This document shows, one piece after another, positions 53,501-64,000 of a stretch of DNA of 64,000 nucleotides (positions within the stretch are counted from its first letter, which is position 1; the number at the start of each line of letters is the position of its first letter). Location of the stretch: positions 25,792,001 to 25,856,000 of the forward strand of contig JBHGNT010000001.1 of the NCBI GenBank assembly GCA_043228905.1. The letters run 5' to 3'. Source of the DNA: Azolla caroliniana. Taxonomy: Eukaryota; Polypodiophyta. The notes under the pieces were generated by a model. That model searched no databases. It saw only the letters and a program-made list of their open reading frames with translations, and was not told the DNA's origin. A program made the translations under genes and the position numbers.

Positions 53501-56500
53501 GTAGGGTTTAAAAGTCAACTGAACTAGAAAATTTCAAAACTATAAAATTCTTAAAAACCTGAAGTAGCTGCTCTGGTTTTGAGTTTCTCTTAAAAAGACA
53601 CAACTCATATCAATGCTTGATGTGAAAACAGGTGGACGATGGTGTGGTAGAGCATTTGTTTCCTGCATTATATGAAGACAGCTGGGATGTGCTCATAGGA
53701 CACTTCCTAGGAGTGGTGTATTTTTTCTCTAAATCCATTCACATATATTGTTTTTGTGTAAGGCAAAAGAATGTATGCATACTGAACAGAGTGATATTCA
53801 GGATCATGCGGGCCACATTTTTGGAGTGGAATCATCACACATGGTTGATAAGTTGGAGCAGTACAACAAAGTTCTGGAGGTTTTATTGCTGCTATATGTC
53901 AACTTGAGTTCTGGATGTAATTGTTCGCAAATGGTTTTGACCTTTATAATTGCTCCATATTTCTTGCAGGATGTTATATCTGTACTTCAGAATCATTCGT
54001 TTCCAGGTGGGCTCCATGAAGACACATTGCTTCTGGTAATGGGTGATCATGGCCAGACATTGAATGGAGATCATGGTGGTGGAACAGCAGAAGAGGTAGA
54101 TCATATTTTAATATTTATTTATTCATGTAAATGTCAAACTATTATATACGAAACATGCCTGTATGTTTCATTTTGTACTCTTTGCAATTTAATTTATTCC
54201 TCTACTTTTCAGAATCATTCAAACAAGAGTTACTTCTGGTTGAAGTTTTCCAATTCGCTGATTTTTGTTCGATATGAATTTTATTAGGTGGAGACAGCAT
54301 TGTTTGCATGGAGTACAAGATTTCCAGTTCATTCTTCTCTACAAATTTGTCCATGCACTGTAGATTTGGTAAGTAAGGTATTGTGGAGTAGTTTATAGTT
54401 GAATCACACATTTAAATTCATCATAACTTGTAGATCTATTTCTTGCGTTGAATTTTTTCTTTTTGTTTTGAGGTCAGAACTAATAAAAATAAACAAAGGC
54501 ATTTACAAAATGAGTATATGCCTTAAGACCCACGTTTTAATGAAACTTGTAAAATGTTTTGTAATGTAGCAAAACCCATCATTAAGTAATTTCTATCAGA
54601 ATGTACAATATACATAAGAGAGCAATATTTCTTGAGGCACTAACCAAACTGTCAAAGTTCATCCATATGAGGTATACTTTCTATTTCACAATGGCATTCA
54701 GGAGATCAAGACATGATTAAAGCCAAAAGAAGCTGGAGACAAAGAAGTGTTACGTGGACACTCATTGAGTCTTTAGAGAATTTTAGTTACCAATTTCCAC
54801 CTCTATAAACAGGGGTGCTTAAATCTCCCTCTACTGAACATATATGCATATAGAGAAATCTTCATCACGGACAGAGTGTAAAGGTACAATGGTTCTTTAC
54901 AGAGACAAAATACATCTTTCTACTTAGGAACCTCTTCAGACATCCCAATGATAGTTCAAATATTTCTCTGCTGATAGAGCCATCCAGTTTAGATGCTCTA
55001 CACGTCCACTGACATAAGAATTTTCTCACAGGAGGTGTGGTACAGAGAGTATGTGACATCATTGATCACCATGAGAGACCCTCAGGAGGGGCAGAGTGTG
55101 GGGGGTGCAATGGTCTTTTACAGAGATAACATACATGTTACTACTTAGGCTCTTCGTCAAAGATCCTAGTGACAGGATACCATTTTCCTCTTGATAAGGC
55201 CCTCCAGTTTGGGCGCCCTAAACTTACAGGGACATGAGTCTTCATACAGGTGTGATCTACTTCATGTTGGTGGTGACATTCCCAGAACAAACTTCTATCT
55301 TCCACGCTCTCTACATTTACTTCGTTTCAGTTGACCTTTTGAATCTGCCATTTCTTCATTACAGAATTACGACATTGTTCATTTCCCTTCACATTCATAT
55401 TTCTTTGTTTGATTTTCTAGTTGTGGTACATGTTTTTGTGTACAGTGGCATCTCTCTCTCTCTTACACACACATTATAATTGCTCTCAATTTAATGTTCT
55501 AGCTCTTTGCTGTTTTTGATGGATTTCATTACTTTGCAGGGAAAGGAGAACAATTCATGCATATGTGACTTTCAACAGGTTGGTAAGTTTTTATTTATTT
55601 GTGGGTATATGTATTTACTGTGGAATGAAGATGTTGTGACAAATTACATATTTTTGTAGCTTGATTTTGCTGCAACATTAGCTGCTATTGTGGGAGTACC
55701 ACTTCCCTTCGGGAGGTAGTTATTTTTCTATGCCTGATTAACTTGATGACCTGTAATTCTAAAACCTGCATTAATTCATATTCATGTATTATAAAAATGT
55801 AGTTCAATTATATAATACCATGTTTTTGATTAAAATGTTGTTGCTAGCTTATAAAGATGCCGACTGCTAATAATCAGTCTAGATACATTGGCTTAAAGAT
55901 TAAGCATTGAGATCCTACTTTCCCATTTTCTTAAATACGCTTTCATCTGGAATGCATCAACAAGCTTTCAATTATCAACAACTCTTATTCTCTGTTGTTT
56001 GTTTGGTTAAAAGTAAAATGTTAACTGCATGGCTGACTGAGTTATTTACTTCAAAAATGTAGCATCGGACGCATCAATCCACAGTTATTGAGTTTGCTAG
56101 GTGGATCATGGCCAACTCGTACTGTTCAATCTTCTATGAAAGAGGAAGATGGATGGCTTAAGTTAAAGTGGTTGGAGGGTTACCATCAGCTACTACGTCT
56201 TAACGGCTGGCAGGTTTCGTTCTTTTTGAGACATTCACAATGTTCATTTAACAGATGATTGAAGTTTTTTTATTGTGTCTATTTAATTTTTAGACATTTG
56301 TAAATATTGAAATGCTAAAATATTCAAACTGCTTGCACAAAAAAAAAGCTCAGAGGCGCGTCTAACATTTCGTTACAGCCTTCAATAATTGAAGGACAAA
56401 AATAATAAATCTATATGACCTAGAAAATTAGTCTTCTGGGTACAAAAGGAAACAAAGGTATTTTTGTTATTCTAAGCAGATCCATTCAAGTTCTTCAACA

Positions 56501-59500
56501 TGGTCCAAAAACGTGTCAGAAATGCATTTGAATGACTAGAATGGGTGCACAATAACCATCCCTGAAATGATGAGAGGAGGCTCAGGCAAGGAAACAAGTT
56601 AGGGGATGATAAAATGGAAAGCTCAAATATTTCTGTATCTCATGTCTATGAGCTGCAAAAAGCTTTAACATATTAAGCATAAGATTCCTTCCATCATCTC
56701 AAAGGCCCCATCTGAATTGATGTTGAAATAGTATATGTGAGCATGTCTCAAGTATAGGTTTGAACCATAGATGGTTGGGAAACTCCTGGAGATGTAAAAA
56801 ATAGAATGCACTGTTGCATTGTGAATCTTTGTGATTGTAAAAATCCACTGTTTCATGCGTGCGCCAAGCATAGACATCCAATATCACTATGTGTGCAATT
56901 TTGATTAAGGACCGCACAGTTTAATGGTTGTCTGATAGTCCAACATTCATTTTTAATGTGAATATTGGAAAGATCTGCTTCAGACAACTTCCAAAGACTT
57001 AAATTGGGCCTAGAAGGGAGTCTTGTCTTTGGGTGTGTCTTGAGAAGGGGTGCTATGTTTTGTTAAGACTCCAGCCTCTTTAGGTACCACCAATGCTCCA
57101 TGATGTCAAAGTTGAAAGCTTCCATTAGGAGAAGACATTTGAGACCTAGAAATCTGTTAGATCTGGAGTTGGACGTCATGTAAGGTCTAATTTGTGATAC
57201 TTGATGGTTGAAAGATGATCTATGTGAGTTGAGGATTTCTGTTGGGAAGTGCAACTAAGTTGATGGAACATTGAGACCCCAATTTGGAAAATTGGATATT
57301 TTACCCAACCAAAAAAACATTCTGAGGTCCGTTTTACAATAATATAAAATGTATAAATATAAAGAAGCAATTGATATTCCAATTTTAATCTAAAGGTAGA
57401 GTTCGTCACCTAGCCATCCAAATTTAGTGCTGTATATATCTCATTAGTAAGGCAAAAACCTTCACTCAAAATTTTTGTGCTCTCTTACTATCACGTTTTC
57501 TTTACTGTGAGTTATGTGTACACGTTTGCGGTTGGAATTGAATTATTTTCATTTGGAATTATTTGAGATGAGCTTTGAAAGAAAGTTTTCATAGCACCAT
57601 ATGCTAAGATGACAGATGAGGAAACCCAGTTATGGATATGGGCATGTACCCTTCACAGATTCATCAAATCATTTTCATTTGGAATTACATCAGAAAAGTT
57701 TTGAGCTATGCCATAGTATCATATTGTAAGTTGACAGATGAGGAAACCTGATTATGGACTGGCATTAGGGGACAGAATATCTGGCATTAGTGGAGATAAC
57801 TGCAGACAGCGTTGCTTGGCATTTCCTCCTTGGGATGAATAGATTGAGAATCCTGTAGTGATCATAAATCAGTGGTGACACCAAACAAGTTGAGATAGCA
57901 GAAGGAGCCCATTTATGTACAAGAGTTGGCAATGCTTTTGGGCCTTAAAGTTGTGTATAAGGTTCAAATAAAGTTTATGTCCTATAATAGTGCCCTAGTA
58001 CCATAGATTTTCATTCCCTTGTTTATGAAACCATATTGCTAGCTTCATCTATCATTCAGGGTTTATATGCAGTCTTTTAAGCCCAAGTCTGCTTTCAACA
58101 ATTCCCATCCTTGAGCCCTCATAATTCTGTAAATGAACCGGTCTACAGTTAACCCTAGGCACATGCTATGATTCTTAACTCTCAGAAACATGCTGTCATC
58201 ATAGTATAACTTGTGATGTAACTATATAATGCATAAAACTGAGAGTTATCATCAGGACACGATGGTAAATTTGATATGTTTATATGGAAAGAAACCTCGG
58301 AATCAGGCAGGTGCCATTTGACCACATCTGATCCTGTAGAGTCTCCAGATCTGTTTCCTCTACCATTTGCATATGTTTCTGTGATTGATATGTACTTTAT
58401 TAACACGAACTCTCCTAAGGTTTCCTTGTCTCCTGATGATTTAACGTACATTAATTTTTTTTCTAGACAAGACATTTAAAGAAATTCAGAAAATTCAGAA
58501 AATTCAGTTGTTGGTTTGTTTCTTAGGTGAATCGTTACTTTGAGCAATATGCAGAATCAGTTATGAATGGGTTCTCAACAAGTGATCTCCGCAAGCTACA
58601 GATGTTGTATTCCCAAGCTCAGTCAGCTCTACCACAGTTTTCGAATGTCCAGGAGCCTGGTAAAGATTTGAATGAAGCTATGGTTATGCTCTCTGATGCA
58701 GTTGGGAAGTACACTAAGTACCTAGATGCTAGTGCATCACTTGCACGATCCAAGTGGACCCAATTCTCAGATGACATGATGGGATTAGGCCTAGTGATAC
58801 TTTTCATTGCTGTGATTATCCAAATTAATGCAGTGTATAAAACTGGGGGAGTCGACTCTAATATAAATTTTGAAGATTGCAATAAAATATTTCCTCTTCA
58901 TGAGATGCTCAAAGGAAGCATTGTGTTTGGCATATCCTTTGGCATCTTTGCAGTTTTATCCTCAATAATGATATCATCTCTATCCCAAGCATCTACATCC
59001 CTATCATGGAATCAAACAATAATGACCATCATTGGAGGAGCAATCTTTGGCTCGGCAAAATCATTAGTATTTCCTGGAAAGATAATTGCACAGGAGAATG
59101 ATTGTAAGAAGATAACAGGAATGCAGACTTTCATTAACCTGGCTATATCAGATCCCCAAGGAGCTGTAGTAATTCTCTTTTGTGTGATGTATGCCTGCAG
59201 CTTGCTTTCAAACAGTTATATATGTAAGCTTGAATCTGCACGGTCTTAAGCGTTATTTTCTTTGCTATATCAAGAGTAATGAGCAAATATTCTGATAATG
59301 TGCGTTTATTTTCCTTATTCTGATAATGAGCATTTTTTTGTAGTGAAAGAGCAGCAGGTAGTTACATTTTTCTTAGTCTCTTCTGGATTTCACAGTTTAA
59401 GACATGCGATACAGAAAAAGTCGAAAGCTCCACAGGTAAAATTGACACGTCCCGATTGACTAACCCATTGATGCTGTTGATATATGATGGATACTATCTA

Positions 59501-62500
59501 TACCTCTCCTTTATTAGGCACACATTGATCTTTGTATCAAGCATTGTGGCTATAGGTTGTAAACCTGTATACTAGACAGATTTCCTAGGAAGAGGTACCT
59601 TGGAGGAGATCTTGAGGTCTACATGGTGTACATTTCAATATTTCACCTTTTTTACTCCACAAAAGATGAGAAATGCCATTGATAGGTTACAATTTGGAAA
59701 GACCCAAGGTCATGATGGCTTGTTTGCTGAACTTTTATTTGTCTGTGACACGTTGCCCCCTCTTCTTTCATAGAGCTATGTGTGAAGGTTTCCCCAGTAG
59801 ATGGACAGAAAATAGTATTGTACTGATCTTCAAGTGCGGAGATCCCATGATACCTAGCAATTATAGTTTAGCAATACTTGGCTAAACTATATAGTTCAAT
59901 CCCAAAGTCAGAATTGAATGTATGGGCAGAGAGAAATGACTCTTGCGCAGCTGGACAGACAGTTTTCTGAAAGGGGCTCTCAATGTCAGATAACAAATTG
60001 ACCCTTTGAGTCCTTATTCAGGAGGGAAGAGCGCATAAAAGGAGAATCTGCTGTTGCTTTGTGGGATTCTGGAAAGCTTTCGACATTGGACTGTGCAATT
60101 AGTTCATGTAAGGACTAGAAGCCCATGGAGTCCCTATAGATATGCAATAAGTACTATATGAATCAGTGTCAACAAAAAGTCTGCTCTCCTATTGGGTCAT
60201 TAGAGGCCGTGGCTAACATGAGTTGTTAAAGTGGGGTCTCTATCACAACACTTGAAATGGGTCACAATAGATCAGGAATAGTAATGTGTCATGCCCGTTG
60301 GCCACAACCATCTGTGCCACAGTCCTTATTTCCATATGATCGAAAAATAAAGGCCATTATCACCCAGTACTGAAAGTACTTCTTTCGCTTCGGAGATCTC
60401 TCTGTTTTGGAGCGTTCCATGTCAAACATTTTTTAAAGGCAGAAGTTTGGTCATCTAAGTTCAGAATCTATAGGCCATTTTGGCCTCTTGAAGGATGTTA
60501 ATATAGCTTTATTTCTTTTCTTTCTTTTTTTCATCTACTGCTGATACAAGTGATTCGCTTTATGCATTGGTTGTTTTTAGTAAGATATTTCTTTGGCATG
60601 ATATCTGATTATTTTTGTAAGTGCAGGTCATGTGCTTTCTCGCAATGAATTTTCTTATGGGGCGCTTTGGTTCTAACACTGTTTTCAAGGATGTGGAATT
60701 TCAAACAAATGAAACAGTATCATACTTGACCATGTCAGCTGTTATTGAGCAATCTGTTGTCATCTGCTTCACTCTGTACTTGCCATTGCTTGTCTTGGGC
60801 TTTTACACTGTTAAAAAGCTGTGGAGCTCTTGTTTTCTGCAAAGTAGTTCTTCTTGGGTCGTGTTCTTTGGTGTACCCCTATCATATATAGCCTTAATGC
60901 TTCATTGGTTAGTTGGTGACCTTGTCAAGCTGCATTTGCTTTTCATTCCTGAAACTGCCAAAGAACTTGTGAGGTTGCGGCTACCTCAAATAGTTTATTA
61001 CATTGTAGCTCTTCAGACTTTGTTGTTGGTTTATGAGATCAAAGACATTGAGCACAAGAATACGAAAGTTCGGCTGAAAAATCTTCTTGAAGATGCTGCC
61101 ATGTTGTGTATTGCTATATGGGGCAGTCTGATATTACTGCTGCTTGGGAGGCAGGGACCCCTTATCACTTTGATTGCTGCTATAGAAGGTAGACAAATCG
61201 GTTTCTACAGTTTTGACTCTTAATATATTCATGATTGTTCCATTTAAGTTGAACCAGGCCTCAAGATTTCATTATTTTCCCATCTTAACTTGGGTCAGTG
61301 GGTATTTATGCGTCAGTAGAGGATATGTATAAAATGGTCAGCCATGCTGAACGAAGTCTAGGATTTTTTTTGAATACATATGATGGGATCTTCTATTCTC
61401 ATGTGCATATAAAAGCTTTAGGAATGATGGTGGAATATTCTGTTTTCATCACTGCAAATGTCAGCGTTCCAAACTTCATTGAATTTTTTTTATAAATATT
61501 ATACACATTCTTAATGTGAATTTCACAGTTATACAAGGTGTTGGTTGAAGCTTCATATACCAGAATCTTATGTCTCTTTTCTAGGTTGGTCTCTTATGAA
61601 CATGCAATTTCCATGTTCATCTCCATTGAAAGTACCTGCTGTGGATGGAGTATACAGTGTCCCAGATTACTCTTTTGCAAATTTTCAGTGGAGTCTTTTT
61701 GCAGTACAGATATTCTTTTCAACGGGTCATAGGTAACTGTGCATCAATACACTTCATATTTTAGGATGCAATTTGAAAATTCCCCATGAATTCAATTGTT
61801 CTATGATTACTGCTCGTTCCATAGATGTGCTTTTGATGGACTACGATATGCTGCTGCCTTTGTAGGGTAAGGATGTTATTTTTTGGGTGCATGTATAGAA
61901 CCATGTATTTTCACTGATTAATTTATCTTCATGCTACAGATTTGATCAATTCAACGTATATCGTCAGGGAATTCTTCTTGGGATTGATACATTTGGAGCT
62001 TCTCATATACTCCCCGTGGTTGGACTAGCAGTGCTGGTTGCAAAGAGAAATTCAGGGACTGGAATGTTTTCCTCCAATGCATTTTATAGGTCACAGTTTT
62101 TTCAGGTTCTTACACTGCCATTTTTTGTATTATAGTAAGCTATAATCCATGATTATTTACTCTTGCTCATGCTAGTTATACAAGGTGGCATTTTTTGTAT
62201 TATAGTATGCTGTAAGCTGTCATTATTGTACTCTTAGTCAAGCCAGTTATACGAGGTCAAATTAACACTTTGTACACGAAGGTAGATACATTATTAGTGA
62301 AAGAGGTAAATCTTGACCAGAAATAAACTAGAAATCAATAGTTTCTGTTCCAACTTCTAGCCATATGAATGTTTACAAAGTGCATGATTGAAAGTTTTTA
62401 AACAATCAGGTCTTAGTTTTCAATCCATCTTTGTCCCAAATTTCTGGCAACTAATTGGGATGTTCCAGATATAAGATGATCCTCTAGATTCAAATACAGC

Positions 62501-63256
62501 TTTGTACGTACCAAGAATCAGGCACAAGGTGCCCAACAGTAAGGGATTTTGTATGCTCCTTTTAGCGATACAGATTTTTCTTTTGGAAAGAAAAACATGA
62601 CCTTATAGCAAATTGGCAGAACATTTTGGCCATAGAAACTAAATTTTAAGTATAGGCAAAACAATCAATGTATGCCTGACCTTTTGCATATTTACTAGGA
62701 TATCCATTAGTTTTCAAGACTTACCAGAATACCATTTAGCTTTTACTGCTTGACATTCAAGTATAGGGCTAAACCACCAATTTACAACTTTTTGCATATT
62801 TACTAATATGCCCCTCAGTTTTCAAGAATTTCCAGACAGCACTCAATTTTTACTGCCATACCCTAGACAATGACATTCTATTTTGTTTATAAGAACACAA
62901 AAATTTAAAATGTATAACTCATCTTGTATAATGCCATTAAATCCTAAATTTGACGTGTTCCATTTGAATGTAGGCATTATTAATGTATGGGCTGGTTCGG
63001 ACGGTGACAACCTTTTTCACTACTGTGTGCGTAACAATTCAGAGACGTCATTTAATGGTATACTGCCTTCATTCGTATCTTTTGTTCTTTTGTTCTTTTT
63101 TTGTCGTTTCTAATGTGTTTACTCTCTTACTTGATTGTTGATATTTAGGTATGGGGATTATTTGCTCCAAAATTTGTTTTTGATGCTGCTGGCTTGCTGG
63201 TGACCGACAGCATATTGTTTCTCTTCTATGCATTGTGCCTTCCTCTTCTTAAATAG
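44594..63256 (+). CDS. PIGO: GPI ethanolamine phosphate transferase 3 (PIG-O), 20 exons
   Basis: Exons: 44594-44907, 46535-46572, 46650-46768, 52975-53064, 53182-53301, 53632-53715, 53802-53879, 53970-54095, 54288-54368, 55540-55578, 55660-55715, 56063-56213, 58527-59223, 59344-59435, 60627-61188, 61585-61732, 61825-61866, 61940-62105, 62974-63057, 63149-63256. All junctions are GT-AG and in phase, giving 3195 nt or 1064 residues, close to the roughly 1,090 of the human family member. The protein adds ethanolamine phosphate to the third mannose of the GPI precursor in the ER lumen. An N-terminal membrane anchor (about residues 11-30) is followed by an alkaline-phosphatase-fold catalytic domain with metal and nucleophile motifs [38 protein letters not shown] and [15 protein letters not shown]. 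Many membrane helices follow. The exon at 46650 starts in frame only with a 77-bp intron after 46572. One intron holds Copia-6. Confidence 0.9.
45370..45559. repeat. 95-bp tandem duplication in PIG-O intron 1
   Basis: Copies are 45370-45464 and 45465-45559, starting GATCAGAG(T/A)GG. I see one mismatch. This recent duplication is unlikely to affect splicing because it is more than 400 bp from the donor. Confidence 0.92.
46306..46374 (+). mobile_element. LINE 3'-end fragment in PIG-O intron 1
   Basis: The sequence TTGTTCTCAAAGACAAGACAAC followed by AAGATGTAATCT and GTTAATATATC, then a T/C-rich tail, matches the insert in Copia-6 (49888-50004) and resembles plant L1-type 3' ends. The upstream extent is unclear. 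Confidence 0.5.
47529..47925 (+). repeat. 5' LTR of Copia-6
   Basis: About 397 bp. It contains TATAAATAGGC near 47764 and ends TTTCTCACA, followed at once by the tRNA-iMet primer site (47926-47944). Confidence 0.9.
48191..48954 (+). pseudogene. gag (Copia-6)
   Basis: The ATG at 48191 starts a Retrotran_gag_3-like N-terminus ([26 protein letters not shown]) and the UBN2 core ([20 protein letters not shown]), stopped at 48650. Gag continues in another frame ([28 protein letters not shown]). The CCHC knuckle [14 protein letters not shown] lies near 48957-48995, right behind a TGA. It is non-functional. Confidence 0.85.
48960..52470 (+). pseudogene. pol: protease, integrase, RT, RNase H (Copia-6)
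   Basis: Protease [14 protein letters not shown] is near 48997, and GAG-pre-integrase [14 protein letters not shown] near 49530. Integrase starts [15 protein letters not shown] and is broken at about 49690 by LINE sequence. It resumes as [16 protein letters not shown] and [12 protein letters not shown] (frame-shifted around 50160) to [15 protein letters not shown] (50871-51863) has [13 protein letters not shown] and the catalytic box YVDDLLITG. RNase H (51832-52470) has [19 protein letters not shown] with a TGA just after, [11 protein letters not shown] and [14 protein letters not shown] is the best preserved part. Confidence 0.9.
49690..50005 (+). mobile_element. LINE 3'-end fragments inserted in Copia-6 integrase
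   Basis: Two copies of the tail TTATAGGCCATTTTGGCCTC then TTAAAAGACGTTAATATATC and a (TTTC)n run occur at about 49708-49763 and 49940-50005. They interrupt the integrase frame between LIIDD and RKVWVYF. The oligo-pyrimidine end suggests non-LTR retroposition with 5' truncation; the exact target duplication is unclear. Confidence 0.65.
52484..52947 (+). repeat. 3' LTR of Copia-6
   Basis: It starts TGTTGAAGGG after the purine stretch GAGCTGAGAGGAGG and ends TTTCTCACA. It is longer than the 5' LTR because of small internal duplications (for example CTCTCTCTA..TTTGCAA repeated near 52568-52625). The TATA-type TATATAAATAG lies near 52751. Confidence 0.9.
53105..53165 (+). repeat. degenerate copy of the end of a PIG-O exon, including its splice donor
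   Basis: This intronic segment repeats 53017-53080, from AACAGCTTT through ACCAGGTTT. It covers the exon end encoding [16 protein letters not shown] plus the donor. The copy would read [16 protein letters not shown] followed by its own GTTTTG donor. Divergence is clear but the frame remains open. It is likely a tandem duplication relic that could act as a decoy or alternative donor. Confidence 0.8.
54870..55255. repeat. diverged direct duplication in a PIG-O intron
   Basis: Positions 54870-55050 and 55093-55255 share blocks such as CAGAGTGT, ACAATGGT/GCAATGGT, TTTACAGAGA and CCAGTTT, about 220 bp apart. The origin is unknown. Confidence 0.6.
56214..58526. other. long PIG-O intron without recognised genes
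   Basis: This 2.3-kb AT-rich intron precedes the large membrane-region exon. A diverged duplication (about 57541-57640 and 57668-57760, shared GACAGATGAGGAAACC) is visible. Short open frames here show no protein-like motif. Confidence 0.6.
59655..60530 (+). mobile_element. LINE reverse transcriptase remnant in a PIG-O intron
   Basis: In shifting frames the stretch reads [42 protein letters not shown], then [19 protein letters not shown] and further [12 protein letters not shown]-like pieces. This is the fingers-palm part of an L1-type RT with an FVDFxKAFD-like box. At 60470-60530 it ends in TATAGGCCATTTTGGCCTC and a T-rich tail, the same 3' end seen in Copia-6. It is inactive, in sense with the gene. 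Confidence 0.75.
62119..62258. repeat. 70-bp tandem duplication in a PIG-O intron
   Basis: Copies start at 62119 and 62189 with CATTTTTTGTATTATAGTA. They differ by several substitutions. The duplication lies just downstream of the donor at 62106. Confidence 0.8.
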
Positions 63257-64000
63257 ACAGTCCAAGTTTTCTTTTGTATATATTCCTTGACCTGTAATAT
63301 TCCTCATATATGGTCCATCATGTTTCCAAGTTTGATGTCACCTTTGTATTGAGATTCCCTCAAATGATGATCTGGGAATTACAAATGATAGTGAGTCAAT
63401 GCTCATAACTAGTAGATGAGCATCCAACAAGACTTACGTGAATATGGGCCATTGCTCTCCAAACCATCAAATGGAGTTCAAGCCACAAAAGGCAATCTAA
63501 CCATAGGGTGCTTGATCATTGTTGTAATATCATTGCCATCATATTCACAGAGACAATCTTGTTCTCGATGTCAATATTTATTTATTGATTTATAATTATT
63601 AATAAATAAAACTTTTACGATACAAACACCTTCCAACATTGGTGCAAACCAAATTTGATAAATAATGCCTGCAGGTAAAACACAGTGACTTATTGGGCGC
63701 TGATTGCTGTCCAATGTAAGTTAGTGTTAAGCATTGTTAAAGAGTTCCAAGAAACCTCCTTTGTTAGTTTAATGTTGGCTTTATGAATTAAAGATGGTTC
63801 CTTTGCAGATGGTCAGTGATTGCTTGATATCCATATTTAAATGAGTGATGTACCCCTTTTGTGCAACAAAAGCCCCTTTCTAGCACCTCATCATTGTGTG
63901 CACCACCTTAAGGTCACCTGTCAATGCACTGGGAAGGTTGGGGTATTTGTCTCGGTCATCTGTGTGACTTTTCTTACTAGAGTATTGCTTGTATATCTTT
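63257..64000 (+). other. PIG-O 3' untranslated and downstream region
   Basis: No further gene is recognised. Overlapping AATAAATAAAA at about 63599-63610 is a plausible poly(A) signal region about 340 bp after the stop. Confidence 0.5.

Noticed and set aside
53748-54287. Continuous 179-codon frame across PIG-O exons
   Set aside because: It runs through introns. Only 53802-53879 and 53970-54095 are coding, as the PIG-O motifs and splice sites show.

Overview
This is a plant nuclear window, almost certainly from a seed plant. It contains two spliced host genes with GT-AG introns, plant-type TATA boxes and simple repeats, plus many LTR retrotransposons of plant lineages. Species cannot be determined from the sequence. 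No bacterial, organellar or CRISPR features were seen.

Layout. Positions 1-38087 are a nested stack of LTR retrotransposons. I name the elements Gypsy-0, A, B, C and Copia-1 to 6 for use within this report only. On the left, Gypsy-0 (1-4450, +, 5' part outside the window) sits inside Copia-3 (4451-6517, -), which sits inside the 3' end of Copia-4 (6518-7515, +). A minus-strand Copia RT/RNase H remnant (7971-8795) then abuts, head to head, the truncated outer element Copia-1 (8796-38087, +). Copia-1 is split into three pieces by two insertions: Copia-2 (10232-28005, target duplication GATGA) and Gypsy-C (29706-36752, minus strand, target duplication TCGAG). The 3' LTR of Copia-2 was itself hit by two young elements: Gypsy-A (15234-19800, target duplication TGAAG) and Gypsy-B (19813-27631, target duplication GCGT). 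LTR divergence (A and B about 0.3%, Copia-2 about 2%, Gypsy-C about 5%) agrees with the order implied by the nesting.

The right part is genic. Positions 39423-40732 hold a two-exon, GPI-anchored, stellacyanin-type phytocyanin. Positions 44594-63256 hold a 20-exon gene for GPI ethanolamine phosphate transferase 3 (PIG-O), complete and open at an inferred 1064 residues. One of its introns carries a 5.4 kb sense-orientation Copia element (Copia-6, 47529-52947, target duplication ATTAT) ending 27 bp before the splice acceptor. The introns also contain LINE fragments and recent tandem duplications. The two host genes are linked only in that PIG-O acts in assembly of the GPI anchors that the phytocyanin is predicted to receive.

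Most notable signals: (1) Gypsy-A has no tRNA primer-binding site. Instead, an 11-nt sequence 2 nt downstream of its 5' LTR is exactly complementary to the predicted first 11 nt of its own transcript, which is the arrangement of Tf1-type self-priming, and its pol looks like the Tf1/sushi/fungal chromovirus type. (2) LTRs of three gypsy families carry an antisense tRNA-like T-arm or Pol III box region. (3) The Gypsy-0 LTR has dense heat-shock-element arrays just upstream of its TATA box. (4) Gypsy-B has an unusual three-ORF layout and an FLDD reverse transcriptase resembling fungal gypsy elements.
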